Positions 21,957-33,945 of a stretch of 64,000 nt of DNA are shown in pieces; position 1 is the first letter of the stretch; each line of letters opens with the position of its first letter. The stretch lies in the NCBI GenBank assembly GCA_050084985.1, contig JBITNC010000001.1, forward strand, positions 125,612,001 through 125,676,000, in the 5' to 3' direction. The notes under the pieces were generated by a model that saw only the letters and a program-made list of their open reading frames with translations, was not told the origin of the DNA and did not search any database. The stretch comes from Nageia nagi (lineage: Eukaryota; Pinophyta). The position numbers were made by a program, and so were the translations under genes.

Positions 21957-23560
21957 AATATAGGATATCTACATTTGTTTGGAGATGAACACAATCTCCC
22001 TTAAGATACAAAGAACCTACACATCTATCCATGAGAAATATCAAGAATTTTTGGAGAAGAATATCTCAAAAAATTTAGCACTTTCTTTGAATCTTTGCTA
22101 TAGAGCATGAAGATGTTGTTAGAATTTTATTTCAAACATTCACTGAGGAAGCATTACACTAATACAATTCATTATCACCAAGATCAATAACCAACTAGGA
22201 TGATTTTACATTAGTTTTCTCAGCTAGATTCAAAAGTTGAGTCATTGGAACAGAACTAGTGAGTGAGATTTTGCAACTAAATAAAATAAGAGAGAGAGAG
22301 AGAGAGGTCGATGTCTTAGCTTGTTGATTGATTTCATAAATTATATAGAAACATCCTTTTTAATCTAAGATCGATTGGAGACTTGGAGAGGTGCATGTTT
22401 ATCAATGCTTTAGAATGTGATCTTTGATATGTAGTAAATTGATCTTTTCCATAGTCCTTTGAATATGCAATTGACAAAGCTATGAGGCATGAATAATTCC
22501 TTATTACTACTAGAAAATTGAAAATTATTAGGATTCTTCTACTCTTTTGATAAAAGATGAAAATAATCAAACCAAAAAAGATGAGAAATCATAAAAGAAT
22601 GATAACAATAACAAGAGGATAGAAAATAAAGTGCTAAGAAAATTAGCAAATTTTACCATTTAGTAAAATTGAAATCCTCAACAATATTTTTATGCAAATC
22701 AAAACTTCATAAAGTTCCTTAAATAAAATAAAGGATAAAATAATGAAATGAATGGAATTGTACCAATGCCACTAAACAAAGGAGAATCTTAAACCAACTT
22801 GTACTATAACCTTTTTAAGTTTGAACATGAAGAAAATAATTATGCAATGTTGGCTTTAGTCTAAGAAATATTTTTAGAAAATAAAGTTATGTTGGTTGAA
22901 GAGGAGTCTAAAGAACAAGCAACAACTAGTTATGTACACAATAAGATTAACAATGAAGAAACATCTTACTACCAAGATAGTGAAGAACCTTCTCATGATT
23001 ATGATCAATGGATAACGGTTGTTACTCATTATCAAAGCATAGCCCAACCTCAAACACAACCACCAATATCTTTGTAGGTCCAAGTGCAACCACATGTTCA
23101 ATCTCAATCATAAATGCCACAACTAGTCTAAACACAACCTCAAAAACCTCCACAAAATGGCTCAAATAGTTCAACCTCATCCTCAATCCCAACTATAGGT
23201 TCAAGTTACTACTCAACACTTGGTACAACAAATAACCCAAGGGAGAAGTGGATAATAGTATACTAGTAAAGTGTCTATCCAAGATAAACCTCAACCAATT
23301 GAAAAATCAAGAAAATAATATATGCTATCAAGGTATAATACTAGCAAATATTTATCTAAGAAAAGTGCAAACATTTCAATTCTTTGGTTTCTCCACATGA
23401 ACCCTCAAGTAGTAAAGGAACTTTATGAATACACAAATTATTTGAGGAGATATGAATATTGCACATTTTTCTAAACATTCTTTAGTGTTGTATCATATTA
23501 TGTTAGCTCTAAATAAAATTTTGAGGATTTTTCCATTTCATATCTCTTTATGGCTTAATA
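21957..23560 (+). pseudogene. Gypsy-L gag, C-terminal half
   Basis: The gag interrupted at 7864 resumes: NIGYLHLFGDEHNLP, a remnant of the capsid domain with many stops (EEYLKKFSTFFESLL), and a more open segment at 22,889-23,077 (EEESKEQATTSYVHNK). A Gln/Pro-rich tail (QPQTQPP) continues to about 23,230. An (AG)n tract at 22,289-22,306 interrupts coding sequence. It is followed by protease in the same element. Confidence 0.65.
22289..22306. repeat. (AG)n microsatellite
   Basis: Nine AG units inside the decayed gag of Gypsy-L. Confidence 0.9.
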
Positions 23561-23582
23561 ACATAAACTATTTCAATTTCAT

Positions 23583-23945
23583 TTTAGATTTAGGATAAAC
23601 ATATAATATTATGCCTTTGAAAGTTACTCAATTTCTCAAGTTGATCTTTTTCAAGTGTGATGACCCTTGTTACCAATTGGATTCATCAAATATTAGAACA
23701 ATGGAGAAAATCAAAGATATGACCATATCTTTGGTAGTATTCCTAGCCAAAAAGATCCTAATACTTATATTGATAGTGTATTTTCTAGTATCATATGGGA
23801 TGTTACTCAAAATATAATTCAAATCTAGCATGGGCAAAATAATTTCCCTAGATTGGACCTCCACTCAAATTATTGTCAATGATACCTTAAAAATTCTCAT
23901 ACTAGAGGGTAGGAAAAGGTTTGCAGTGTAGATATAAGGACCTGA
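23583..23945 (+). pseudogene. Gypsy-L protease
   Basis: Reading from 23,583: LDLG at the active site with NIMPLKVTQFLKL, then SSNIRTMEKIKDMTIS and ILIVYFLVSYGMLL, the spacing and hydrophobic pattern of a gypsy aspartic protease. LDLG for D-S/T-G is common in plant Tat and Athila elements. Two stops interrupt it. The 23,583-24,075 region recurs at 36,895-37,388. Confidence 0.75.
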
Positions 23946-24830
23946 GTTGGATAATGCTATACAAAATAATCAAAATAGCCAACCCAAAAATGGTACCCAA
24001 GACCATATCCCAGATAATGGAACCGATAAATTCATTATATTCTTTCAAGATTATGAAATCAACACTTATGAAGGCTTTCTAGAAGAACTAGAGAAAGATA
24101 TCATGAATAATGATACTAATAAAATCTAGAAAATATATTTTTATGGAAGCAAGTATCAAGAAGGTAATGAGGAAATATTTCTATTCACAACACTAGATGG
24201 TACAAAGCGAGCTTATTTCATGAGGTTAACATTTCACTATACCAATAATATAGCCAAAACTATGAAGCTTTATATAAAGGGTTAACCATTGCATGCAAGG
24301 AGCTTCAAATTAGAAATTTGGTCTATTTCGAGGACATGAAATTGATAATCAAATAAGTTAAAAATTAGTTTTATACAAAAAATTCTCAATTAAGATCATA
24401 TAGGTATATTATTTGGGACAATATTAAATTATTTGATTCTTTAAATATACATGGCATACCAAGGCATCTAATCTATCAGGTTGATGCATTGGTTATGTTA
24501 GCATCTATGATCAAGCTTGAACCTTCCCTTAGGTTGGAATAATTTTAGATTGAATTACTATGTAGGCCTATAATCTCATATAATATTGCATATTAGAAAA
24601 TATTTGATTTTGATCAACAATTCCTTCATTTCTTACAAAACACTGAAGAATATTTATCAGGTTTCATTGAAAATGAAAAAGTAATACAATAATACTCCAA
24701 TAGGATTCCTATGGTCATTATCAAACTAGAGAGCCTATATGATAGACATGATCACTTAAAATATGATATTGGAAAATAAGTCACCAAAGCTACCTCACCT
24801 TACAATCTAAATCCAAGTGGTGTAGACCAG
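23946..24830 (+). pseudogene. Gypsy-L archaeal-type RNase H placed before the reverse transcriptase
   Basis: After an acidic linker (23,947-24,129) the frame reads IYFYGSKYQEG, LDGTKRAYFMRLTF with TNNIA, then with a small frame shift EALYKGLTIACKELQIRNL, DMKLIIK-VKN, KNSQLRSYRYIIWDNIKLF, IHGIPRHLI and VDALVMLASM. This matches the archaeal-type RNase H of Tat elements from its first to its last motif (D/TNN..AEYEAL/GDS/IPR..N..ADALA). The first catalytic Asp reads Tyr (YFYG for YFDG), and the Glu context is shifted. It comes before, not after, the polymerase, and the element also has a normal RNase H at 25,860-26,190. Confidence 0.7.
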
Positions 24831-24835
24831 ATGTT

Positions 24836-25855
24836 TTGATAAGATCATGTTGTACCATATATGAAAAAGAAGGTTTAGCAAAAATATTTGATAAATACAT
24901 AGATGCATTTTCTTGGAGTTATGGTGACCTTAAAGGCTTTCAAAAATATATATTTCAACATATTATTCCTTTGAATCCTAACAGTAAACCTTTTTATCCA
25001 AAGCTGAGAAGATTCAACCTAGATATTGAAGTGATGATAAAGAAAGAGGTCAAAAAAATGTTAGATTAAGATATCATTTATCCCATCATGCATTCATATT
25101 GTATTTCTAATATTATGCCTATGTGAAATAATAATGGTGAAATAAGAATCTACATAGACTTTGGAAATCTAAGCTTGGCTTCGATCAAAGATAACTATCA
25201 ATTGCTAATGATGGATCATTTGCTATATATAGTAAATGGCTCAAAGATTTTCTCTTTATTAGATGGATTTTTAGGATATATCCAAATTTGGATAAAAATA
25301 ATAAGATCAATTAAAGATCATATTCAACACTCCTTGGGGCATACTTGCTTATAAATGAATGCCCTATGATTTAACTAATGTTGAAGCTACTTTGTAAAGA
25401 GCAATGGATTATGCTTTTAAATACCTCATCAAAAAAATCATTATGATTTATTCTGGATGATATTCCCTTAAATTTAACTAATGTGGGAGCTACTTTATAA
25501 AGAGCAATGGATTATGCTTTTAAATATCTCATCTAAAAAAAGTAAAGATCATCTTGAACACATTGAATAAGTCTTAAAGAAATGCAAGGAATTCGAAATC
25601 TCTCTTAACCAAAAGAATTCCATTTTAGGAGTAATGGAAGGGAAGCTCTTAGGTCACATTATCTCTAAGGAAGGAACAAATAAAAATCCAAAAAGAATCC
25701 AATCCATCAAGAAGATACCACTCCTAATGAGTAAAAAAGATTTATAGTCATTCTTTGGGAAAGTAAATTTCCTACACAAATTCATCCCAAACTTCATCGA
25801 AATTATTTTTTCATTTAGTAGAATGGTGAACCAAAACACAAAATTCAAATGGGAT
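24836..25855 (+). pseudogene. Gypsy-L reverse transcriptase
   Basis: 24,836-25,069 is open (IFDKYIDAFSWSYGDLKGF, HIIPLNPNSKPFYPKLRRFN). The palm follows through stops: GEIRIYIDFGNL, DNYQLLMMDHLL and SLLDGFLGYIQI. A segment of about 106 bp is tandemly duplicated (about 25,362 and 25,468), so LTNV-AT--RAMDYAFKYLI occurs twice with the YLDD region between, in a shifted frame. The thumb is KDHLEHIEQVLKKCKEF, KLLGHIISKEG and KVNFLHKFIPNF. It is clearly dead. Confidence 0.82.
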
Positions 25856-26420
25856 AAAGAAGGAAAAGTGGCATTTGAAGGTATCAAAGAAGCTCCTATA
25901 AGTGCTCCCACAATGGTGTAATCAAATTTTAAGAAACTCTTTTGGATGTACACTTATACATTTGATCACACTATTAGGGCTATCCTCACTTGGATAAATG
26001 ATGTAGATGAGGAACATTTGATTACATTTATGAGTCATGCACTAAAATGTGCTAAAGAAAAATATACATTCATGGATAAGAAAGCATTCATCATGGTAAA
26101 ATAAGTAAAAAAATTCAAGGTATATATTACTAGGAATCAAAGAATTAGTTTTGAACCTGACCCTATAGTAAAAACACTAGTCACCAATTATGAATTATAT
26201 GCAACGAAAGGATCATGGGTAGCTAAGTTACAAATGCATAACCTTATCTTCAATCCTATCAAAATGGTAGGATGAAAATACTTGTGCAAACTAATGGGTA
26301 ATGCTTTTCCTATTGAATATTCTCTACAATAACTAAATGAATCTAAAACTCTAGGATGAACCATTACAAAAAAATGTAATGAAGCAACACACAAAGGAAG
26401 GTCCCAAGAACTAGAAACCA
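25856..26420 (+). pseudogene. Gypsy-L RNase H (element's own)
   Basis: KFKWDKEGKVAFEGIKEA, LFWMYTYTFDHTIRAIL, ITFMSHALKCAKEKYTFMDK and KKFKVYITRNQRISF follow reverse transcriptase in the normal place and match the native RNase H of plant gypsy elements. Several stops are present. It shows that the archaeal-type domain at 23,946-24,830 is additional. Confidence 0.75.
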
Positions 26421-26559
26421 CATCAAATTAATATAATGATATATCAACATACTTAAAGATTGGAAAAAATCCAAACAAACTACCACCAAATGTGAGATGA
26501 GCATTGTACATTAAATTAGGGAAGTATTGTTTGCATCATAGTATTTTGTTTAGGAAACA

Positions 26560-27720
26560 TTTTGATGGATTACTACTTAATGTGTAGAAAATGATAAAAT
26601 TGAAAAAATGCTCAAAGAATTTCATGATGGAGTATGTGGTGTCCATTTTTCCCCAACTACTACTAGCTACAAAATTATTAGAGTAGGATCTTATTGGTCT
26701 ACACTTTTTCAAGATTCTATCACATATGTCAAAAGTTGCATAGAATGCCAAAAGTTCCCTAGTAGAGAAAAATTTCGGATAGCCCCCCTTAAGCTAATAA
26801 TAGTTGATTCACCTTTCATTAAATGGGGAATCAATTTTGTGGGGCTAATAAATCCATCATAAAGTAAAGGATATGTATTCATCATCACAATGATTGATTA
26901 CTTCATGAAATGGGTATAACCCATTCCAATTTGGAGAGCCACTTTAAGAGTTGTGATCAATTTCTTTGAAAAGAATGTCTACTTGATATTCAGAGTTCCC
27001 ACAACTATAGTTGCTAATAATGCAAGATGTTTTGACTCAAAAAAAATAATCATTCATGCTTTGGAATATAACATACAAATCAAGTTATTTTTGGATTATT
27101 ACCCACAAGCAAATGATCTTGTAGAATCCTCCAACAAAAACATGAGAAGGATCATCGTAAGAATTCTCTAGTGGAATAAAAGAGATTGGCACAATTAGTT
27201 GAACTTTGTGTTATGGGAAGACAAAATTATGCTAAAGGAATCCATTAAATATTCACCCATTTATTTGGTGTATGGATGGGAAGTTGGTCTACTAATAAAG
27301 TTCAAAGTACCTTTCCTTAAGTTAATGAAAAATATCCAATATGAAGAGCCTCTCATTAATTGATATTTTGCTTTATTGGAATTGGATGGGGAAAAAGAAA
27401 TTGTGCTTTGAAATGAAATAAAAAATTAAAAAAAAATAAAGAGATTTTTTTGTCAATATGCATGTACCAAAGAATTTGAAGTAGGGAAACAAGTGTGGTT
27501 AAAGGATAACAAACACGAGGATAAGGGAAAATACTAGAAGTTTGACTCCTTATGATTAGGGTCTTATGAGATCTTTGAAAAAGTATCAAATGAAACCTAT
27601 AGGCTACCTTATGGGAGGGTTACTATTTTCCCAATCCCTTAGAATATCATTCACCTCAAAAAATTCTATCCTCGTAGTATCAATGAAAATAAAATTGATG
27701 ATATACATAGAAAATCACCT
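26560..27720 (+). pseudogene. Gypsy-L integrase
   Basis: The zinc-binding region is FHDGVCGVHF with CIECQKF (H2C2). The catalytic core reads WGINFVGLINPS, IVANNARCFDS and NDLVESSNK: both catalytic Asp codons have become AAT Asn (26,833-26,835 and 27,016-27,018), while the Glu at 27,124-27,126 remains. The C-terminal domain follows (FEVGKQVWLKDNKHE, GSYEIFEKVSNETYRL) and ends near HLKKFYPR. Stops are scattered. Both Asp-to-Asn changes are G-to-A, as expected from methylcytosine decay. Confidence 0.85.
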
Positions 27721-28812
27721 TGATGTCTTACTATTTCTTTCTTAAAAAAAATGTATTTCATTTTTTTTGTGTTTGGTTTAGGTTGGAAGACTTGAGGAAA
27801 TTATGTGATTGATGTTGCAAGTGTGTTCATGAGAATATTCAAGCAAAATTTACCAAAAGGAAGTATTAACCAAATAAAGCCTTTCATGGTATGTACTCAA
27901 AGCTCTTATTCCCTTTACCAAAAATTATGTTATGTCTTCCAAATAGCCCTTAATAATTTCTAGGATTTATTTTGGTTACAACATTGATGCCTAAGTATCA
28001 AATCTTTAATGTGAGCTCTATTTAATGGTCTATAATGAAGCAATAACATACCCCTGGCTATCACTAATATCTATAATAGTCTAGTCATGAGGGCCTAAGG
28101 TTACTAAGAATGGATTAAATGGTTTATTCCTTTTCAAATTCACTTACCTAAATTTGGTAATACTGAGAGGGCATATCTAATTAAAATAAGACTTTTCAAA
28201 TTCCTCAACACTCAAAGTAACTCCAGCAAAGCTATGGTCACTTGACTAATAGTGGTAGAAATGCTTTGAAGTAAGTGGTATCCCTACTGGAGCTATATAT
28301 GCCTAACTAGTAGAAAAGGCAATGCCCAATTTGAAAAGATACCATGGGTGTAAATGGTTAATTTTGTATGCATATATGGAGTATCAAAAAGGGAACATTG
28401 GCATGGATTGGATATAATAAATTTTTTTAAAAATACTTGCACACACTACTCAAGGAAACTTCTTACTTGATCTAGGAATAATTAATGTATTTTCCTCATG
28501 ATCATTTCAAAAGTTTTGGATAACATCAATAATGAACTTAATATATCATGGAGGGCTAGTTTGGAAACATAGTCCTAATTGTTAGTAAAAGATGAGGAGA
28601 TAAAGTTATGCTTTGCATTGATTCTTGACCATAATTTGTCTTGAAGTTTTTCTCAAATTATAATATTATATACTTATAGAAATCTAGAGAAGTATTCTTT
28701 AGTCTTCAAATTTGATTATTTCAATTTTTATTTTGAATTCTTATTTTTAATAAATTGAAGATGTTGTGATCTTTTCCTTGATTGAAACCAAGTTGTCCCT
28801 AAATAGAGCCAA
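27721..28812 (+). other. Gypsy-L 3' untranslated region
   Basis: About 1.1 kb lie between the integrase end and the 3' LTR. I see no coding frame. No clean polypurine tract precedes the LTR; the bases before TGTTACC read CTAAATAGAGCCAA. Confidence 0.6.
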
Positions 28813-30551
28813 TGTTACCACCTAAAATTTTTCAAACTGACAAGGAAGATATTTTTTGATTAGATGGAGTTATATAACACTCATAATCAAGTCCAAAATA
28901 AAAAAATATTGAAATTTAATATTTTTTGAAGTCTTTTTACCTTGGTCAAATCCAATTGACCCTTGATAATGTAATCATCCTCTCCGATTTTGCCTAACTA
29001 TTTTGAAAACATTATTCTTCCTTTGATTGGATCAATTCATAGCTCAACATTTTCATCATCAATGCTTGTGACCTAACCTTATGATTTCCATTAGTCAGAT
29101 CCAACCAGTATTCAACCTAATGCTAGAACTCATTGTCATCATTGTATTCCATTAGACTAACTATTTTACTTGAATCCACTAATTCATTAACAAATAATTA
29201 AGTTCTTTATCATTAGCATCATCGATCCAACCAACCAATTTTCTTTAGCCAAATTGAACCCCCTAATGTCCCTTCAATAATATTTCATTATCAATTAAAT
29301 CAAGGTGATCAAAAATGACCAACTTGATCTTTTTATCATCGATGAGCTTGACTCGACCAACACTATCTATTGGTTAGATCAAATGACTTGATGATAAATC
29401 CTATTGGATTATCATCACCTTTGGTTACTAGAATAACACATTGAGATTGATATTAAATGCATGTACCCTAACTAATTTGAACCTTCCATTGGGTGATGTG
29501 TGTTCCATCCGATCATTGATATGTGTCCCTACCATACCGCCAATATCCTATAAATATAATACCCCCAAATGATAACATTGTAGTAGGTAGGATAGAATTC
29601 AAATATAAGGTGAGGGAGGTTTCTCATATTTCCAATGAATTGCTAAATTTTTTTAACTCACTCAGACCTCTTTTAGATCTAACTAATATGAAGGTAAAAC
29701 ACCTAATCAACACTAGTCAAATCCATGAGGTCAATGATGATAATTATGGCCAAACCTCTCCTTATACCTCTTCTTGATCTAACTAACAAGGTTGTGATCA
29801 TAGGTGCCAATGAAAAGCAAAAGGAAGAAGAGAGTGATGAGGATAATCCAAAAAGGTAAATTTTCCTAATTCATGATAGGTCATATCTAAGGCATTATTA
29901 ATGAAAAATATGCGAGGAAGTGTTATCAATGGTTTTGGTCTAACCAAAAGAAAAATGCACAAGTTTTATGGGTCAGATCAAAGAGAGCATTGAAAAAAAA
30001 TAACAACATGATTCATTGTTCTTACCAACCCAACCCAAAAGAAGCTCAAAAAATGTGGGGTTAGATTGATGAAGATGATGACTAGATTCCAAAAGGTTGT
30101 TGGCTACCTTTTGGACCCAACCCAAGGAAGGGATTAGTAAATTTGAAAGAAAACCTAATATTGGAGATTCAATGAAAATGATAACAAATTATTTGTGATT
30201 ATAAATTCATTAATCATTTCCATTTGAGAAATGAAAGAGAATGATATATCAAAGAGAAAGCTATGATAACATGACATAACAAGCTGCAATAGTAGACCTT
30301 CCTAACCTAACCAAAGAAAATAGTTATAAATCTAATTATAATATTACAATCAAGGATTTGATGATAATAACAAAAAAGTATACAATGGGTCAATAAGAGT
30401 TTATACTTGACCAAGAGTAAAGTTGGTTAGGATTTTGAAGTTGATGATGAGAAGCCTAAAGAAGAATGTCAATCAGGATTTTGATATGACTCAATAACAA
30501 AACATTTGAATATCAAAATATGAGATCTAACTAAGATATTTATTTTGTAGG

Positions 30552-31983
30552 ATGATTTCCCAAAGTGATAAAGTAAAAAAGGGACTAATGAATGCCTCTT
30601 TGATCGAGTTACACCAAGAAGGAAGCATGCCATAAGATGTTGTTTTTCATGATGGTTTGAAGGACATTCAGGATAGAGAGTGGAGTCATAATTATCTAAA
30701 GAAAATGAATGCAGACATTGGTATATTTTACAAAGAGCATAAGAAGAATGATGTTGTCTACTCCTCTAGACTATTCAAAGCTACAATGTTTCCTTTCATT
30801 GTGCATTTCCTTAAGCTTGCATTAGCAGTAGCTAAGCATCTAGATGTGGAACATAGAAATCTTAGAGACTAGATAACTTCCCCCCCCAAAAGAATAGAAT
30901 CAAATTTCAACTGGTAAAATAGAGGGATTGCACATGGCAAAGAGCAATCTAAAGCTAAGTTAAAAAAACTTCATAAACCAACCAATGTTGTAAGGGATTT
31001 GTTGAAACACAAGTACCAAGAATTAGATCATTAGAGGGTCATGATGGAAAATAGAGTGTGGGTTCAAGAGAGCACAAATGTAGTACTAAGCTTATTATGC
31101 TAGGTCACTGACCAAGATATAGATGCACACCTTAAGAAGTAGCTTTTGGGTTTTCTCCTAAAAATCAATTAGGGAAGAAGGATAAGATGGAGAATTGTAA
31201 TTAGTGATGCTTTGATCAAATTGCTCTCAACCTTTAGGATCAATTTCAATTTTTATATGAATTCCTATTTAGCTTATCTTTCACTTCATGGGAAGAATAG
31301 AACAAAGGCCACGAACATCAAAGAATTGATTGAACAACCCAACATTCTCATTTATGTAGAATATCCAAAATGGAAAATCAAAAATAAATGGAATGACATA
31401 CAAATGAGGATAAATAAATTAGAATATATTATATAGAATATTTAGTATATTATATATTATATACATGGAAAAGACCATAATGGTGATGAAGGAGATGGAA
31501 GAAAATAACTAGTTCATTATGAGCTCAAGAAAGCATTTGGGTTTAATATTGATTGCCCAAATGAGGGTGAGTGATAAATTCTTCTTTTATCTTGTGTATT
31601 TTCCAACATTAGAGGAGAAATGTAAATAGATGTTATCAAAATTTATAGCGACATATGAAAAGTTGAAGGTCATACTCCAAACCATGGACATACAACTCTT
31701 CGATGGGGGGACACTTGTAGAAAAGACATAGTTGTAGACTAATTTTAAAGGGATGATAGAATATCCGCTATTGACTAACGATTTGAAAGCCATCCAAGAT
31801 CAAAGCATTCTATGGTCATATGATGCTTTAGTCATTTTTGAGCTTAGATTGCAAGATTTGATGGACAAAATTTGAAAGCTAGATGAATAAATAATTATGG
31901 ATGCTTATGGTTTAAAGTTACATGTATGTAAATTGACCAATTTTGTAGGAAAGGACCTACAAAAAAGTTGTTGGAATCATTAA
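30552..31983 (+). pseudogene. U3-embedded reading frame of Gypsy-L, 3' LTR copy (internally deleted)
   Basis: This is the same unknown reading frame as in the 5' LTR, with a homologous start (MISQSDKVKKGLMNASLIEL), the segment SRLFKATMFPFIVHFLKLAL, GRRIRWRIVISDALIKLLS, and the C-terminal block (FKGMIEYPLLTNDLKAIQDQ to KDLQKSCWNH), ending at the TAA of 31,981-31,983. The middle third, with the acidic run and coiled coil, is gone. Comparing the two copies shows which stops are private decay: one copy often has an amino acid where the other has a stop. No known domain recognised. Confidence 0.65.
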
Positions 31984-32328
31984 AGAGTAACTAAAATTCC
32001 ACCCATGTTTCACCCCTTAGATAGGGTTAATTTACAATTTGGAAAAACTAAATTTGTTAGTTATTGTTATGGAGTTCCATTCCACATATCACCCCTTGGA
32101 TAGGGTAAATAGTCTACATCGTAGAAGGAGGACACTTGAAAAGAAAAGAAAGAGATTTTATTTAAAGAAAATAAGAAAAAATTATAATTAGTTAGATGTC
32201 AATTAATGTTTACTTGTCACTTTATGGTTAGTTAGAGAATTTGAAGAGTCTCCTAAAGTTGAGGAGATATTTTTTATAACTAAAATAAGGTAGTTGAATA
32301 ATTAGGTCTTTCCACCTCCCTTGCATAT

Positions 32329-32335
32329 TATAAAA
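32329..32335 (+). promoter_or_regulatory. TATA box of Gypsy-L 3' LTR
   Basis: TATAAAA in a GC-richer context (CCTCCCTTGCA upstream, GGGAG downstream), about 350 bp after the U3 reading frame and 560 bp before the LTR end. The 5' LTR lacks this segment. Confidence 0.55.
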
Positions 32336-32896
32336 GGGAGTGAAGTCATTTTTGAAGCTCTTTCTCTCATTGTTGTAAGAAATGACTATATTTTTGAAGA
32401 TTAAATATTAATAAGAAGGCTTGATTGCTCTTATGTTGTTATTCTATTGCTATTACTACTATATGAATGCTTTGTTTACCAGTTTATTAGTAAACTAGTA
32501 TTGCATGTAATTGTAAAAAATTTTGTGAAGTTTCCAAGCTTCACAATAATATTTATGATTGATAGTGAAGACCAATACCAGTGAATTGGTATTGGTTTTT
32601 TTGTTAAATTGATAAGATAAAGATTTTCTCTTTACTTTTAAGCTAATATTTGGGGACATTCTTAACTATTTTAATTTCAAGCAAGTGTTATAGCTAAATT
32701 TATCATAAACAATTTCTTTTACCAGATAAACAGTAAAAATGAAGAGTTTTCTATTTAAGAACTACTGCAAGAATCAATTAGTTTTAAGCCAGTTGAAGAA
32801 GAAGATTGAAGCCTATTGAGGATCCCTTATTAAATTAGAGGATTGCATAATCCCTTGCTACCATCTTTTTCTCCTATAAGAAAAAAGTGGTTAACA

Positions 32897-32901
32897 GGTA
32901 C
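32897..32901. repeat. Right target-site duplication of Gypsy-L
   Basis: GGTAC, one base from TGTAC; its partner is at 958-962. Copia-A gag resumes in phase at 32,902. Confidence 0.65.
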
Positions 32902-33500
32902 CATGGTTGCTTTGAACATATCCAAAGAAAATACTATGAAAGGGATCATAAATGCACTCGCAAACTTAAACAAAAAACCCTCTACTTATAATAAATGTTT
33001 TCTCGTGAAAAGATTATTTAATATGAAAATAGGTGGTGGATCTATTGTAGACCACTTAAATGATTTTAATATTGTTACTAATTAGTTGGTTTCACTGATA
33101 TTGGATTTTGATGATGAAGTAAGGGCTTTGCTAATTTTGTGCTCACTCCTAGACAGCTAGAATAGCTTGGTCATGGTTGTGAGTAATTTTACTTCTAGTT
33201 CTAACAAGTTGGTATTTGATGATGTGGTGGGAATAATTCTGAGTGAAGATATGTAGAGGAAATATATAGGAGAATCATCCAATATGGCATTGACTATTGA
33301 GAATATAGGAAGATAGAATAAAAGAGGTAGGAGTCAAAACAAAGGTAAATCAAGAGGAGGATCCAAATCTAGAAGTAAAGTTAAACTTAAATGTTGGTCT
33401 TATGGGAAAAAGGTTCATTTAAGAAGGATTGTTGGTCAAGAAAGGATGGAAAAGAAGATAATGATAATAAGAATAACAATAATCAAGAAGGTAATTTTAC
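32902..33500 (+). pseudogene. Copia-A gag, main part
   Basis: The copia gag cut at 962 resumes: MVALNISKENTMKGIINAL, KRLFNMKIGGGSIVDHLNDF, LDFDDEVRALLILCSLLDSW, LVFDDVVGIIL. A degraded zinc knuckle follows (KCWSYGKKVHFKKDCW, in two frames near 33,392; the second Cys reads Tyr). The tail is Asn/Lys-rich. It would form the copia particle. There are stops and one frameshift. Confidence 0.85.
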
Positions 33501-33945
33501 TAGAAAAATTTTACAAGATGATTTGATATTTTCTCTTGATAAAAATAGTGATTATTGGGTAATATATTTTGGTACTTCATTATGTGCCACTTCTCACAAA
33601 GAATACTTCATATAATATGTTTTAGGTGAATATGGATAGGTTTTGTTGGGTAATGACCAACCATGTAAAATTGTTGATATTGGTACAATTGCAATAAAAT
33701 TATTGAATGGAATCCAATGGGTAATTTATGAGGCTAGACACATCATAGATTTAAAAATAAATCTTATATCACCAAATAAGATTAAAAAGGAAGGGTATGT
33801 AGTAGCATTCAAAAATTATTCATGGAAAATTACTAAAGGTTCAATGGTGGTGGCTAGAGGTACGATGGTTGGAACATTATATTTATTTATTGAAACATCT
33901 ATCTACTTTATAAATGTAGTTGTTACATATAAGAGTGCAATACTA
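33501..33945 (+). pseudogene. Copia-A protease
   Basis: WVIYFGTSLCATSHKEYF aligns with the copia protease active site W-I-DSG-A-H-T, but the catalytic Asp-Ser-Gly reads Tyr-Phe-Gly. The domain continues with IVDIGTIAIKLLNG, IDLKINLISPNKI and GTMVGTLYLF and leads to the pre-integrase motif HHRLGHMSEKGM. Inactive by loss of the catalytic Asp. Confidence 0.85.

Larger units (their letters stand above)
963..32896 (+). mobile_element. Gypsy-L: giant-LTR Ty3/gypsy retrotransposon
   Basis: The element has two very long LTRs (963-6467 and 28,813-32,896), a primer-binding-site-like sequence at 6471 and a broken gag-pol between. Removing the nested Copia-B leaves about 17.8 kb, of which about 8.25 kb is internal. 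LTR ends form an inverted repeat: TGTTACCAC at the start and GTGGTTAACA at the end of the 3' copy; in the 5' copy the first TG has become TT. Domain order is gag, protease, archaeal-type RNase H, reverse transcriptase, RNase H, integrase. Carrying a second RNase H points to the Tat clade, but the domain position differs from Gypsy-T. The two LTRs differ at roughly 12-15 % of sites in the parts I compared by eye, so the insertion is old. Every domain is broken and the element cannot move itself. Confidence 0.85.
28813..32896 (+). repeat. Gypsy-L 3' LTR (4.1 kb)
   Basis: This aligns with the 5' LTR but lacks about 1.45 kb of its reading frame at about 31,436. It begins TGTTACCACC and ends GTGGTTAACA, an inverted pair of ends. 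It keeps a TATA box at 32,329-32,335, which splits it into a U3 of about 3.5 kb and an R-U5 of about 0.5 kb. Confidence 0.87.
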
